This document shows, one piece after another, positions 1-6,401 of a stretch of 7,529 nt of DNA (position 1 is the stretch's first letter; each line of letters opens with the position of its first letter). This DNA is from Kocuria sp. Its GTDB lineage: Bacteria > Actinomycetota > Actinomycetes > Actinomycetales > Micrococcaceae. Under the pieces are notes generated by a model, which did not search any database, had not been told where the DNA came from, and worked only from the letters and a program-made list of their open reading frames with translations. Both the position numbers and the translations under genes were made by a program. The DNA lies in NCBI GenBank assembly GCA_030453435.1, contig JAKDKI010000098.1, forward strand, positions 1-7,529. The letters run 5' to 3'.

Positions 1-1
1 C

Positions 2-706
2 TCACCCGCCCCGCTTCTCAAGCCCAAACCCTCCGCTAGTCCCGTCCCCGGTCATCCGCAGCGTGATGTTGAGCCTGCCACCGTGCTTCATGCCCAACTG
101 CGGACCACCGGTTCCGGGGTACACCTTGGGCACTCCGTGGAACGCGTACCGGGACGGGCCGCCGAAGACGAACAGGTCCCCCGAGCGCAGTTCGATGTCC
201 TGATAGGGCGCGGTGCGGGTCTCAGTATTACCGAACCGGAACACGCACGTGTCCCCCAGTGACAGGGACACGATGGGCGCGGCCGAGTATTCGTCCTTGT
301 CCTGGTGCATACCCATGTGTGCCTGGGAGTCGTAGTAGTTGATCAGCGCGGAATCCGGTTCGAAGTTCAACGCCAACTCACTGAGCTCCCCGTACGCGTC
401 CGCTGCGGCACGCTGACCCGTGTGCACCAGCCAGTCCGGTAGCTCCTGGATCCCCGGACCCGCACTCGCCCCGTACCGGTAGGGCCGCCAATTGCGCCCC
501 AGCATTACGGACTGCACGGACATCCGGCCTCCGCCGGGCATCACCTGGTGGCGCATGGGAGAGTCCCTGACCCACACGCGACACTGCGTGACCAACTGGG
601 CCTGCCGTTCGGGATCCAACCAGTCAGGAAGGTGCACCGCGCCGGGAGCCGGTTCCTGACGTTCACGGGGCACGGAGAACAATTCATTGACCTCGAACCT
701 GGTCAT
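2..706 (-). CDS. alkB: AlkB-type 2-oxoglutarate/Fe(II)-dependent DNA repair dioxygenase
   Basis: Probable direct-reversal repair enzyme. AlkB oxidatively removes methyl groups from N1-methyladenine and N3-methylcytosine, consuming O2 and 2-oxoglutarate, in the cytoplasm. The 234-residue product follows E. coli AlkB (216 residues) from end to end: NELF near residue 8, MPGGGRMSV near 56, then the double-stranded beta-helix core. Iron ligands are H134 and D136 (in HQDKDE) and H190 (in AFHGV). The C-terminal R211-LNITL-R217 matches the RxxxxxR motif that binds 2-oxoglutarate and lines the active site. A short Gly-rich tail follows. I chose ATG at 706 because E. coli AlkB begins almost at the same point, and because a TAnnnT hexamer (TACGCT) lies exactly 6 bases upstream, as for a leaderless mRNA. 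An in-frame GTG at 757, preceded by GGAGG at 764-768, would add 17 residues not expected in the family and remains the alternative. No ada or other repair gene is beside it. Confidence 0.93.
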   Translation of the reverse strand: MTRFEVNELFSVPRERQEPAPGAVHLPDWLDPERQAQLVTQCRVWVRDSPMRHQVMPGGGRMSVQSVMLGRNWRPYRYGASAGPGIQELPDWLVHTGQRAAADAYGELSELALNFEPDSALINYYDSQAHMGMHQDKDEYSAAPIVSLSLGDTCVFRFGNTETRTAPYQDIELRSGDLFVFGGPSRYAFHGVPKVYPGTGGPQLGMKHGGRLNITLRMTGDGTSGGFGLEKRGG

Positions 707-712
707 GCATCC

Positions 713-741
713 AGCGTACGCAGCACCCCCGACATGGTTAA
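713..741 (-). promoter_or_regulatory. Putative leaderless promoter of alkB
   Basis: On the minus strand, TACGCT (718 to 713) is separated from the ATG at 706 by six bases, which places the expected transcription start on the A of the start codon. Seventeen bases further upstream is TTAACC (741 to 736), four of six matches to TTGACA. There is no Shine-Dalgarno sequence in front of this ATG. Leaderless mRNAs are common in Actinomycetota. The -10 match is only TAnnnT, so this is inference from spacing. If the GTG at 757 is the real start, this promoter is wrong. Confidence 0.4.
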
Positions 742-765
742 CCGGTTGTTCACCCACCGGTAACC
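736..765. repeat. Inverted repeat in the divergent alkB/ATP-grasp promoter region (candidate operator)
   Basis: GGTTAACCGG (736-745) is followed after 11 bases by CCGGTAACC (757-765). The second arm is the reverse complement of the first with one A missing. The first arm also contains two overlapping perfect 8-base palindromes, GGTTAACC (736-743) and AACCGGTT (740-747). Arm centres are about 20 bases apart, close to two helical turns, as in many dimeric repressor sites. The repeat covers the proposed alkB -35 and the region just upstream of the ATP-grasp -10, so a bound protein could affect both genes. No regulator gene is adjacent, and the site may be coincidental. Confidence 0.4.
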
Positions 766-773
766 TCCACTGC

Positions 774-779
774 TACTGT
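774..779 (+). promoter_or_regulatory. Putative -10 element of the ATP-grasp gene (leaderless)
   Basis: TACTGT fits the actinobacterial TAnnnT pattern. It is followed by six bases and then the ATG at 786, so transcription would begin at or next to the start codon. No purine-rich Shine-Dalgarno sequence precedes this ATG, which agrees with leaderless translation. A clear -35 is not visible; the best is TTCACC at 749-754, with an overlong 19-base spacer. Confidence 0.4.
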
Positions 780-785
780 CAAAAC

Positions 786-1937
786 ATGGTTAGACAGCGT
801 CGTGCATTGATCGTCAGCACGGGACGCGACCGGGGGGCTCTAACGGGTGCACGCGCGCTTGGACGCGCGGGGTGGCACGTGGGAATCGGCACGCCTATCG
901 GCGGCGGAATGCCCGGGGCGTCTCGAGCGAGTTCCGTGCATCATTTTGTGCCCAAGCCTCGCGGGGACGATTCCGCGTTCCTGCACGGAGTTCAAGCCGC
1001 CATCGAGGAGGGCTCCTACGAGATCGTCTTCGGCGGCGGTGACGACTGGATGGCCGCGTTGTCCGCATACAAGGACCAGATCCCCGCGGTTGTGCCCCAC
1101 CCCGACAAGTCCGCAGTGCACGCCGGCCTGGACAAGGTGACCCTCGCGGAAGCTTCCGCAGTAGCCGGATTGGCCGCTCCCTACACCGTGGCCGCAACGC
1201 GCGAGGAACTCGCCAACTGGCATGGGCCCGTGGTGGTCAAGTGCCGTGCCCACTGGTCACAGGGCCAGACCCGCCCCCACCGCATCGACGCCCGACTGTT
1301 CGCGGACAGCGCTTCCGCTCAGTCCCAGGTGGAGCGCATCCTGGACGCCGGGGCCGAGCCCATCCTGCAGCGCCCCGTCAACGGCGGCCTCAGTGCGCTC
1401 ATTGGCATTTTCCACGAGGGCCGCCTGCGCGCCCGCGTTCAACAGGTCAGCCCGCGGCTGTTCCCCACGCCCTACGGCGCCTCATCCCGAGCCGTCACGG
1501 TCCCGGTGGATGAGGAACTGGTCGCCCGTTCCGAGGACCTCCTGCGCGATCTCGGGTGGTCCGGCCTGGTGGAACTCCAGTTCCTCACCGGTGACGACGG
1601 CGCTCCCCACCTCACCGACCTCAACGGCCGCTTCTACGGTTCTATGGCACTGGCCGAAAAGGCCCGCCCGGGACTGGTCGACGCTTGGGCCCGTACCGAG
1701 CTGGGAGAGCCCATGCCGAACCTTTCCGACGGTCGCCCCGGTGTGCGTTACTCGTGGTTCGCCGGCGATCTTCGGCGCGCCAACCGCGAGCGCCGCGGCG
1801 GGCTCGCGAGCGACGTCGTGGACACTCTGCGCTGGGGCATGCGGGCACGGCACAGTGTGTGGGACCCCAAGGATCCCGCGCCGGCCGGCTATCTGGTGAC
1901 CCAGCGGCTGCAGAGCTTGCTTCCTGGCCGGAGCTAG
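786..1937 (+). CDS. ATP-grasp domain protein (carboxylate-amine ligase-like), substrate unknown
   Basis: A 383-residue cytoplasmic protein with the layout of carbamoyl-phosphate-synthase-like ATP-grasp enzymes, which activate a carboxylate as acyl phosphate and join it to an amine or thiol. Residues 6-100 look like the N-terminal Rossmann-like domain: strand ALIVSTGRDRG, a helix, WHVGIG, then a GGGDDW segment. The ATP-grasp core follows: DK at 116-117, the nucleotide-binding lysine K152 in VVVK, an ILQRPVNGG strand near 193-201, and the metal-binding end E263 (VELQF) and D278-L-N280-GR. The tail from about 320 is rich in Arg and Trp and ends with a WDPKDPAPAG segment. I chose ATG 786, not the in-frame upstream start at 687, because the fold begins at once after it and a -10 hexamer is spaced for a leaderless start. 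The gene ends in the CTAG shared with the flippase gene. Similar proteins often sit in polysaccharide or natural-product loci, but the substrate cannot be read from the sequence. Confidence 0.85.
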   Translation: MVRQRRALIVSTGRDRGALTGARALGRAGWHVGIGTPIGGGMPGASRASSVHHFVPKPRGDDSAFLHGVQAAIEEGSYEIVFGGGDDWMAALSAYKDQIPAVVPHPDKSAVHAGLDKVTLAEASAVAGLAAPYTVAATREELANWHGPVVVKCRAHWSQGQTRPHRIDARLFADSASAQSQVERILDAGAEPILQRPVNGGLSALIGIFHEGRLRARVQQVSPRLFPTPYGASSRAVTVPVDEELVARSEDLLRDLGWSGLVELQFLTGDDGAPHLTDLNGRFYGSMALAEKARPGLVDAWARTELGEPMPNLSDGRPGVRYSWFAGDLRRANRERRGGLASDVVDTLRWGMRARHSVWDPKDPAPAGYLVTQRLQSLLPGRS

Positions 1938-3490
1938 CCGCGCTTCTTGCGCCGCATGGCGCCGATCATCTCCGTCACCACGGTGCGCTCGGGGGCGCGC
2001 ATGAACAGCAGCCCCAAAAGGTAGATCGCGAAGACTCCAGCGGTGATCGTCGCGAGGATGACGAACGCCGGTAGATCGACCACGAATGTCTGCAGGGCCA
2101 GCGCCCCCACGGTGGCAATTGCGGCCAACAGGACCGCACGGACAACGAGCCCGCGCAGCATGCCCGGTTCCAGCCCGTGATGCCTGCGGTAAAGCAACCA
2201 GCCATTACCGACCGCGGCGAAGATGAACGACAACGTGGTGGCCAGGGCAATGCCCGCAACGCCCATGAGCGGGCCCAGGACGATGTCACCCACCACGTTG
2301 ATGACCATCGCGATAATGGCAATGGTCACCGGAGACCGGGAATCCCCCACGGCGTAGGAGGCCCGCACGATGACCTGCCGACAACCCAGGGCCAGCAACG
2401 CGGGGGTGTACCAAAGGAGTGCGGTGGCGGTGACGGCGACCTGAGTGTCGTCGAACGCGCCGTAACCGAACGCGAGGTCGACCACCGAGACGGCACCCAC
2501 GGCGAGCACCACGCAGATGGGCGTCAACACCGTGACCGTGACAGAAAGCCCCCTGCCCACGAGCCGACGCAGCTCCGGGGCGTTCTTGGCCGATGCGCTC
2601 AACGCCGGGTAGAGCGGGACCAGAAGCGAGGCGATCAGCAACGTCTCGGGCAAGTGCACCAGTCGCCATCCGTAGGACAGCGCGGTGATGCTGCCCTCGT
2701 CCAGGCTGGAGGCGACCGCGCGGTCCACCATGGTGTTCACGTTGGTCAGCGCCGTGCCCACCAGCATGGGCGGGGCCAGCCGGGCGATTTCGCGGAACCC
2801 CGGATCCTTGAGGTCAAAGCTCGGTCGCAGTTTGGTCCCCAGCGTGCGCAGCGGTGGGATCTGGAAGGACAACCGCAGCGCGGAGCCGATCACGAAGCCC
2901 CACGCGAGCGCCTCGATGCCGTACACGGGCCCGAACAACCCCGCAGCCGCGATCATCACAATGTTGAAGGGGACACCCTCCAGCGCGGACCAGGCAAAAC
3001 GACCGTGAGCCTGCACGAGCGAGGCGATCAGGTTGGTGCCGGCAATGAACACCGTGGCCAGCAGCACGATCCGCATCAGGTGTTCCGTGATGGCAGTCTG
3101 CTCCGGGCCGAACCCGGGTGCGATCACGGCCGTCACCGGGCCGGTGAAGATGCCCGCGAGAACGGCTATGAGCCCCAGGATCACCATGGTGACCGTGAGG
3201 GCCACGTTGAAGCTTCGATGCCCTTGGCACTTGCCCGTCTCCTCGGCGGCCTGGCGGGCCGTCACGGGAGTCACCGAGCGGGCCATGGCATCCGCAATGA
3301 GGGCGAGCACCACGTTCATCAGGCCTTGGGCCACGAGGTAGGCATCCAGTCCGGCGCCGGCGCCGAACACCGCGGCAATCACGATGTCCCGACCGAAGCC
3401 GAGGATCACGGAAAAGGCGGTCAGACCGGTGACCAGAACTGCCGCGCGAGACACGCTCCAGCGCGGGTTGCGATCCGCGTGCCTACCCAC
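1934..3490 (-). CDS. MurJ/MviN-family lipid-linked oligosaccharide flippase (probable paralogue)
   Basis: A 518-residue, very hydrophobic integral membrane protein of the MOP exporter superfamily, with about 14 expected membrane helices and a basic C-terminus (RRKKRG). The N-terminal motif GFGRDIVIAAVFGAG followed by LDAYLVA, and the central LSYGWRLVHLPETL near 271-284, align directly with E. coli MurJ, the lipid II flippase. By that alignment, E. coli R24, D39 and R270 correspond to R34, D49 and R276 here. R18 is replaced by V28, and the LLRR arginines (R52, R53) by L62 and A63. The protein also lacks the long pseudokinase extension of mycobacterial MviN. I therefore call it a MurJ-family flippase with an uncertain substrate. 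The start is GTG at 3490, with a weak GGAAG nine bases upstream. The gene lies head to head with the oxidoreductase gene and tail to tail with the ATP-grasp gene. A Wzx-like role in exporting another lipid-linked glycan is possible. Confidence 0.88.
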   Translation of the reverse strand: MGRHADRNPRWSVSRAAVLVTGLTAFSVILGFGRDIVIAAVFGAGAGLDAYLVAQGLMNVVLALIADAMARSVTPVTARQAAEETGKCQGHRSFNVALTVTMVILGLIAVLAGIFTGPVTAVIAPGFGPEQTAITEHLMRIVLLATVFIAGTNLIASLVQAHGRFAWSALEGVPFNIVMIAAAGLFGPVYGIEALAWGFVIGSALRLSFQIPPLRTLGTKLRPSFDLKDPGFREIARLAPPMLVGTALTNVNTMVDRAVASSLDEGSITALSYGWRLVHLPETLLIASLLVPLYPALSASAKNAPELRRLVGRGLSVTVTVLTPICVVLAVGAVSVVDLAFGYGAFDDTQVAVTATALLWYTPALLALGCRQVIVRASYAVGDSRSPVTIAIIAMVINVVGDIVLGPLMGVAGIALATTLSFIFAAVGNGWLLYRRHHGLEPGMLRGLVVRAVLLAAIATVGALALQTFVVDLPAFVILATITAGVFAIYLLGLLFMRAPERTVVTEMIGAMRRKKRG

Positions 3491-3663
3491 GGGTCGTGGC
3501 TTCCGCCGATACCCGGGAAGACGAACTGCGCACGGTGTACCTCATGCACCCTCCCCATGGACGCAGTTGACTGGCGGATCGTCGCTGAGTCTAACAGCGG
3601 CGCGGCGGGGAATTAGTAGACCTCGCACGCCGTTATTTCCCGTAGAAAGCATCATCAAGAAGT

Positions 3664-3667
3664 GAGG
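3664..3667 (+). promoter_or_regulatory. Ribosome binding site deciding the GTG start at 3674
   Basis: GAGG lies six bases before GTG 3674. An in-frame GTG at 3662 overlaps this site and has no comparable upstream sequence, so 3674 is the better start. The rest of the 183-base spacer between the flippase and oxidoreductase starts (3491-3673) must hold both promoters, but I see no convincing -35/-10 pair for either. Confidence 0.6.
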
Positions 3668-3673
3668 TATTAC

Positions 3674-4654
3674 GTGCGCCAACCGCTGTCCGTCATTGAT
3701 TTCGCAACCGTCCGCAAGAATCAGTCCGTGGGTGAGAGTTTCGCCGATTCCGTGACCCTGGCTCAGGAAGCCGAGCGGCTCGGATACACGCGCGTTTGGT
3801 ATGCGGAGCACCACAACATGCCCACCATCGCGTCCTCCGCGCCGGCCGTGCTGATCTCGCACATTGCGTCCAAGACGGAATCGATCCGGTTGGGTTCCGG
3901 CGGCGTCATGCTGCCCAATCACTCCCCGCTCACGATTGCCGAGCAGTTCGGCACCCTGGCCGAGCTCTACCCGGGGCGTATCGACCTGGGCCTGGGCCGC
4001 GCACCCGGTACGGATCCGCGCACGCTACAGGCACTGCGCCGCTCACCTCAGTCCGCTGAAAACTTCCCGCAGGACGTCAAGGAGCTGCAGGGCTACCTGA
4101 CCGGCAACTCGCGCATCCCCGGAGTCTCTGCAACACCCGGCGCCAACACCAACGTGCCGCTGACCATCCTGGGGTCCTCGTTGTTCGGTGCGCAGTTGGC
4201 CGCGTCCTACGGTCTGCCCTATGCGTTCGCTTCACACTTCGCCCCGGATGCCCTGGTGGACGCGGTCAACACCTACCGCACCCAGTTCCAGCCTTCGGAG
4301 CAGCTGGCCGAGCCGTACGTGATCGCTGCGGTCAACGTGATCGCCTCCGAGGACGCCGACGACGCCGCTCGTCAACTCGAAGCCACCCAGCGGGCCCGAG
4401 TGCGCATGATGGTGGGCCGCGGCCGCGAGTTCACCGAAGATGAGATGGATATGGTCATGGCATCCCCCGCCGCGCAGCAGATCCTGCACATGCTCAAGTA
4501 CATGGCGGTGGGAACCCCTGACACCGTGGTCGACTACCTCGAAGGGTTCGCCAAGCATGCGGATGCCGATGAACTGATGATCTCCCCCGTGGCCACCCGC
4601 CAGGCGGACGTCCTCAAGGGCATGGAACTGCTGGCCGGAGCCTGGAACAAGTAA
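3674..4654 (+). CDS. LLM-class flavin-dependent oxidoreductase, YhbW-like
   Basis: A 326-residue protein of the bacterial luciferase-like monooxygenase superfamily. The motifs come in the order and spacing of E. coli Yhb[13 protein letters not shown] at 43-54, [13 protein letters not shown] at 74-86, [20 protein letters not shown] at 89-108 followed by [18 protein letters not shown] at 167-178, FASHFAPD at 185-192, and DADELMI at 297-303 near the C-terminus. Length is typical of the single-chain group. Family members use reduced FMN (or F420 in some actinobacterial branches) to oxidise a small organic substrate. YhbW-like proteins have no well-established physiological substrate, so I give only the class. 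No flavin reductase gene is adjacent, so reduced flavin would have to come from elsewhere. The gene is probably transcribed alone: the flippase gene upstream is divergent and the hydrolase gene downstream is convergent, with 30 bases between the stops and no clear terminator there. Confidence 0.93.
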   Translation: MRQPLSVIDFATVRKNQSVGESFADSVTLAQEAERLGYTRVWYAEHHNMPTIASSAPAVLISHIASKTESIRLGSGGVMLPNHSPLTIAEQFGTLAELYPGRIDLGLGRAPGTDPRTLQALRRSPQSAENFPQDVKELQGYLTGNSRIPGVSATPGANTNVPLTILGSSLFGAQLAASYGLPYAFASHFAPDALVDAVNTYRTQFQPSEQLAEPYVIAAVNVIASEDADDAARQLEATQRARVRMMVGRGREFTEDEMDMVMASPAAQQILHMLKYMAVGTPDTVVDYLEGFAKHADADELMISPVATRQADVLKGMELLAGAWNK

Positions 4655-4684
4655 GGCCCCAGCCAACAAACCCCGTGGAGAGGG

Positions 4685-5509
4685 TCAGGAGAGTTTCCCG
4701 AGGAACGTGCCCAGAGCGGCGTCGAACTCCTCGGGATTCTCCATGTTCGGGGTGTGGCCGCAGTTGGTGATCACGGCCAACTCGCCGTGAGGCAGCAGCT
4801 CGGCCATGCGCTGGGCTGCGCCGCCGTCGAACGCGTCGTTGTCGCCAGCGATGACCAGGGCGGGCTTGTCGAAGTTCTTGAGTGTCTCGACAAAGTCGTT
4901 GCGTTCGGCGCGGCCGCGCATCGCCGCGGTGGCGCCCTCGAGCGGCGAGGCCTGGATCATCTCGAGCACGGTCTTGGCGACCTCGGGCAGCCGCTGGACG
5001 TTGTCTTCCCAGATCATTTTGGGCAACGCGGACTCGCCGTACGCGTCCATGCCGCCGCTCACGATTCCGTCCGCGGCCACATGACGACGCCGCCGCCCCG
5101 CCGCGTCCTCGGCCTGCGGGACCGTGTCATTGATGATGAGTGCGCTCACGCGCTCCGGGTGGGATTCGACTAGCTGCATGGCCACCTGACCGGCCATCGA
5201 GAAGCCCAACAGCACCGCCCGCTGCACCTGCAGCTCGTCGAGCAGTGCGATCACGTCCGCCACGAATTCCTCCGTGTACACAATGCCGGGGGTGACCTCC
5301 GATTCACCGAATCCACGCAGGTCCGGCGCGATCACGCGCCAGCCTTGCTCGCTGAAGGCCTTGACCTGACCGTCCCACATGGAGCGGTCGTAGGCGTGGC
5401 CGTGCAACAGCACGAGCGGGGCGCCCTGGCCCTCATCGGTATAGGCAAGGTCGACGTCGTTGACGTGTGCGGTGTGCGTGGTGAATGCGGAACGGCTCAT
5501 GGCTCCCAT
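4685..5509 (-). CDS. Alpha/beta-fold hydrolase
   Basis: A 274-residue cytoplasmic hydrolase of the AB_hydrolase_1 type. Visible elements in order are: strand PLVLLHG with the oxyanion HG at 36-37, DLRGFGES at 63-70, nucleophile elbow GFSMAG at 102-107 with S104, a cap region from about 130 to 210 with an Arg run at 139-142, the acid strand ALVIAGDND with D225 (D223 possible), and the catalytic histidine H252 in NCGHTPNMENPEEF. The elbow reads GxSxA, where the usual pattern is GxSxG. Such proteins cleave esters, lactones or C-C bonds; 3-oxoadipate enol-lactonase-like and haloperoxidase-like members look alike, so the substrate is not predictable. Start is uncertain by three residues: ATG at 5509 or ATG at 5500. 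Neither has a well-spaced Shine-Dalgarno sequence (GGGAG is only two bases from the second). There is no signal peptide. The hairpin at 5622-5663 separates it from the ABC operon upstream, so it probably has its own promoter within 5510-5621. Confidence 0.9.
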   Translation of the reverse strand: MGAMSRSAFTTHTAHVNDVDLAYTDEGQGAPLVLLHGHAYDRSMWDGQVKAFSEQGWRVIAPDLRGFGESEVTPGIVYTEEFVADVIALLDELQVQRAVLLGFSMAGQVAMQLVESHPERVSALIINDTVPQAEDAAGRRRRHVAADGIVSGGMDAYGESALPKMIWEDNVQRLPEVAKTVLEMIQASPLEGATAAMRGRAERNDFVETLKNFDKPALVIAGDNDAFDGGAAQRMAELLPHGELAVITNCGHTPNMENPEEFDAALGTFLGKLS

Positions 5510-5542
5510 GATGCCAGCTGCCCGTCAAGGGCCTGCACAACG

Positions 5543-5572
5543 CGCCAGGCGATGACGTCTGACGGCCTGGTG
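5543..5572. repeat. Short inverted repeat upstream of the hydrolase gene
   Basis: CGCCAGGC (5543-5550) and GCCTGGTG (5565-5572) can pair over eight positions, one of them G-U, around a 14-base loop that contains the palindrome GACGTC. It lies 33 bases upstream of the hydrolase start at 5509, where an operator or a 5' leader hairpin would be. At this GC content an eight-base stem can easily occur by chance, so a function is not established. Confidence 0.25.
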
Positions 5573-5621
5573 GCCCGCTTTACCGTGCATTAAGACGTTA
5601 CGCATTGGCCCCTTGAACGAC

Positions 5622-5663
5622 GCCGACGCCACCCGCCCCCGGGAAGGGGCGAGCGGCGTTGGC
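5622..5663 (-). terminator. Strong hairpin, probable terminator of the GntR-ABC operon
   Basis: An 18-position stem with arms at 5622-5639 and 5646-5663 and the six-base loop CGGGAA. It contains one G-U pair and two A-C mismatches; the six pairs next to the loop (CGCCCC with GGGGCG) are perfect. It begins 24 bases past the stop of the permease gene. No U-run follows on the minus strand, so it is not a textbook intrinsic terminator, but GC-rich hairpins lacking a U-tract are often found after actinobacterial operons. It could alternatively protect the mRNA 3' end. Confidence 0.6.
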
Positions 5664-5687
5664 AGGTGCGCAGCTACCAGGGTGCGA

Positions 5688-6401
5688 CTAGATCTCCGCA
5701 AATCGCACCACGGTCCGGCTCGCGATGGCCGCTATCACGGTGGCGATCAGCAGGCCCAGCGGGACGGTCCACCGACCTAGATTCGCCACCATGTCCATCC
5801 AGAAGTCCGGCCAAGCCACGATCATCGCAACCAGCCCGAGGACCACGAGTACCACTGTCACAACTGAGATCACGGTCCACACCACACCGAGCGCGCGGTA
5901 GATACCGCCGAAGCTCATGCCGGCGAACAGACTCATGAGGCACATAAGGAACAGTGAGACGGCCACGATCAGCGGGTTGCCATTATCCAAAGCCGTGATG
6001 GTCAGGTAACTGACGCCCACGCCATACCCTGTTGCGGATTCGATGGCCAGAAGGACGAGGCCTACTGCCACGACCACCAAGGATGTGACCATGAATCCCA
6101 TGGCTGTTCCGGCCCAGAAGTTTCGGCGGGTGCTACCGAATGCCAACGATCCGGCGAATCCCCTGTTGGCAGTCAGTGCACCGTGCGAGATCAAAAACCC
6201 TGGGATCGCCCAGAAAATGGCCTGGTTGTACTTGAATCCCTCGCTGACCTCGGACGGCAGCGGCAGACCGGTTCGGATTCCGATGATGAGTCCGATGATG
6301 ATCATGATGACAGCCACCATCAGCAGGATGGCCGGAGCAACCACGAACGATTGGCTTCTGTTGGTGACGTAGAGTGCGAGATTTCTGCGTGCGTACTGCA
6401 T
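5688..6401 (-). CDS. ABC transporter permease, six-helix (YtrA-operon type)
   Basis: A 237-residue integral membrane protein that is probably the membrane partner of the ATPase encoded just upstream. Hydrophobic segments fall near residues 19-42, 60-76, 98-120, 142-166, 172-196 and 212-228, which gives six helices. After the second helix, FGSTRRNFWAGT resembles the cytoplasmic loop of small ABC-2-like permeases that contacts the ATPase. I chose ATG 6401, whose A is the last base of the ATPase stop (TGATG). The GTG immediately before it is possible but would need a four-base overlap. No good Shine-Dalgarno sequence is present, so translation is probably coupled to the ATPase. Base composition is lower than in the neighbours: a hand count of 6181-6240 gives 32 G+C in 60, partly because of the hydrophobic codons. 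With one permease gene visible, the transporter may be a homodimer. The substrate is unknown. Confidence 0.85.
   Translation of the reverse strand: MQYARRNLALYVTNRSQSFVVAPAILLMVAVIMIIIGLIIGIRTGLPLPSEVSEGFKYNQAIFWAIPGFLISHGALTANRGFAGSLAFGSTRRNFWAGTAMGFMVTSLVVVAVGLVLLAIESATGYGVGVSYLTITALDNGNPLIVAVSLFLMCLMSLFAGMSFGGIYRALGVVWTVISVVTVVLVVLGLVAMIVAWPDFWMDMVANLGRWTVPLGLLIATVIAAIASRTVVRFAEI

Noticed and set aside
777..782. Perfect TTGACA on the minus strand as a -35 for alkB
   Set aside because: Seventeen bases downstream lies CGGTGG, not a -10. A promoter here would also start transcription inside the long alkB reading frame, and the hexamer overlaps the better-placed plus-strand TACTGT.
687..785. 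N-terminal extension of the ATP-grasp protein from an in-frame start at 687
   Set aside because: The extra 33 residues overlap the alkB coding region, look unlike a folded domain, and precede the point where the Rossmann-like strand begins.
3588..3593. TAGACT on the minus strand as a -10 for the flippase gene
   Set aside because: It fits TAnnnT but has no -35 at 16-18 bases and would leave a leader of about 90 bases; too weak to annotate.
3567..3595. TTGACT with TCTAAC 17 bases later as a promoter for the oxidoreductase gene
   Set aside because: TCTAAC lacks the TAnnnT pattern; only the -35 half is good, so I did not list it.
2177..3616. Long open frame on the plus strand opposite the flippase gene
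   Set aside because: Its translation is His/Arg/Gly/Asp-rich with no recognisable motif, as expected for the antisense of a GC-rich membrane protein gene, while the minus strand encodes a clear MurJ-family protein.
4655..4684. Terminator between the convergent oxidoreductase and hydrolase genes
   Set aside because: Only a four-base ACCC/GGGT pairing is visible, without a U-run; not enough to call.
6276..6325. GATGATG-rich micro-repeat
   Set aside because: It encodes the Ile/Met-rich first membrane helix of the permease (VIMIIIGLIIGI), so the repetition follows from the protein sequence.
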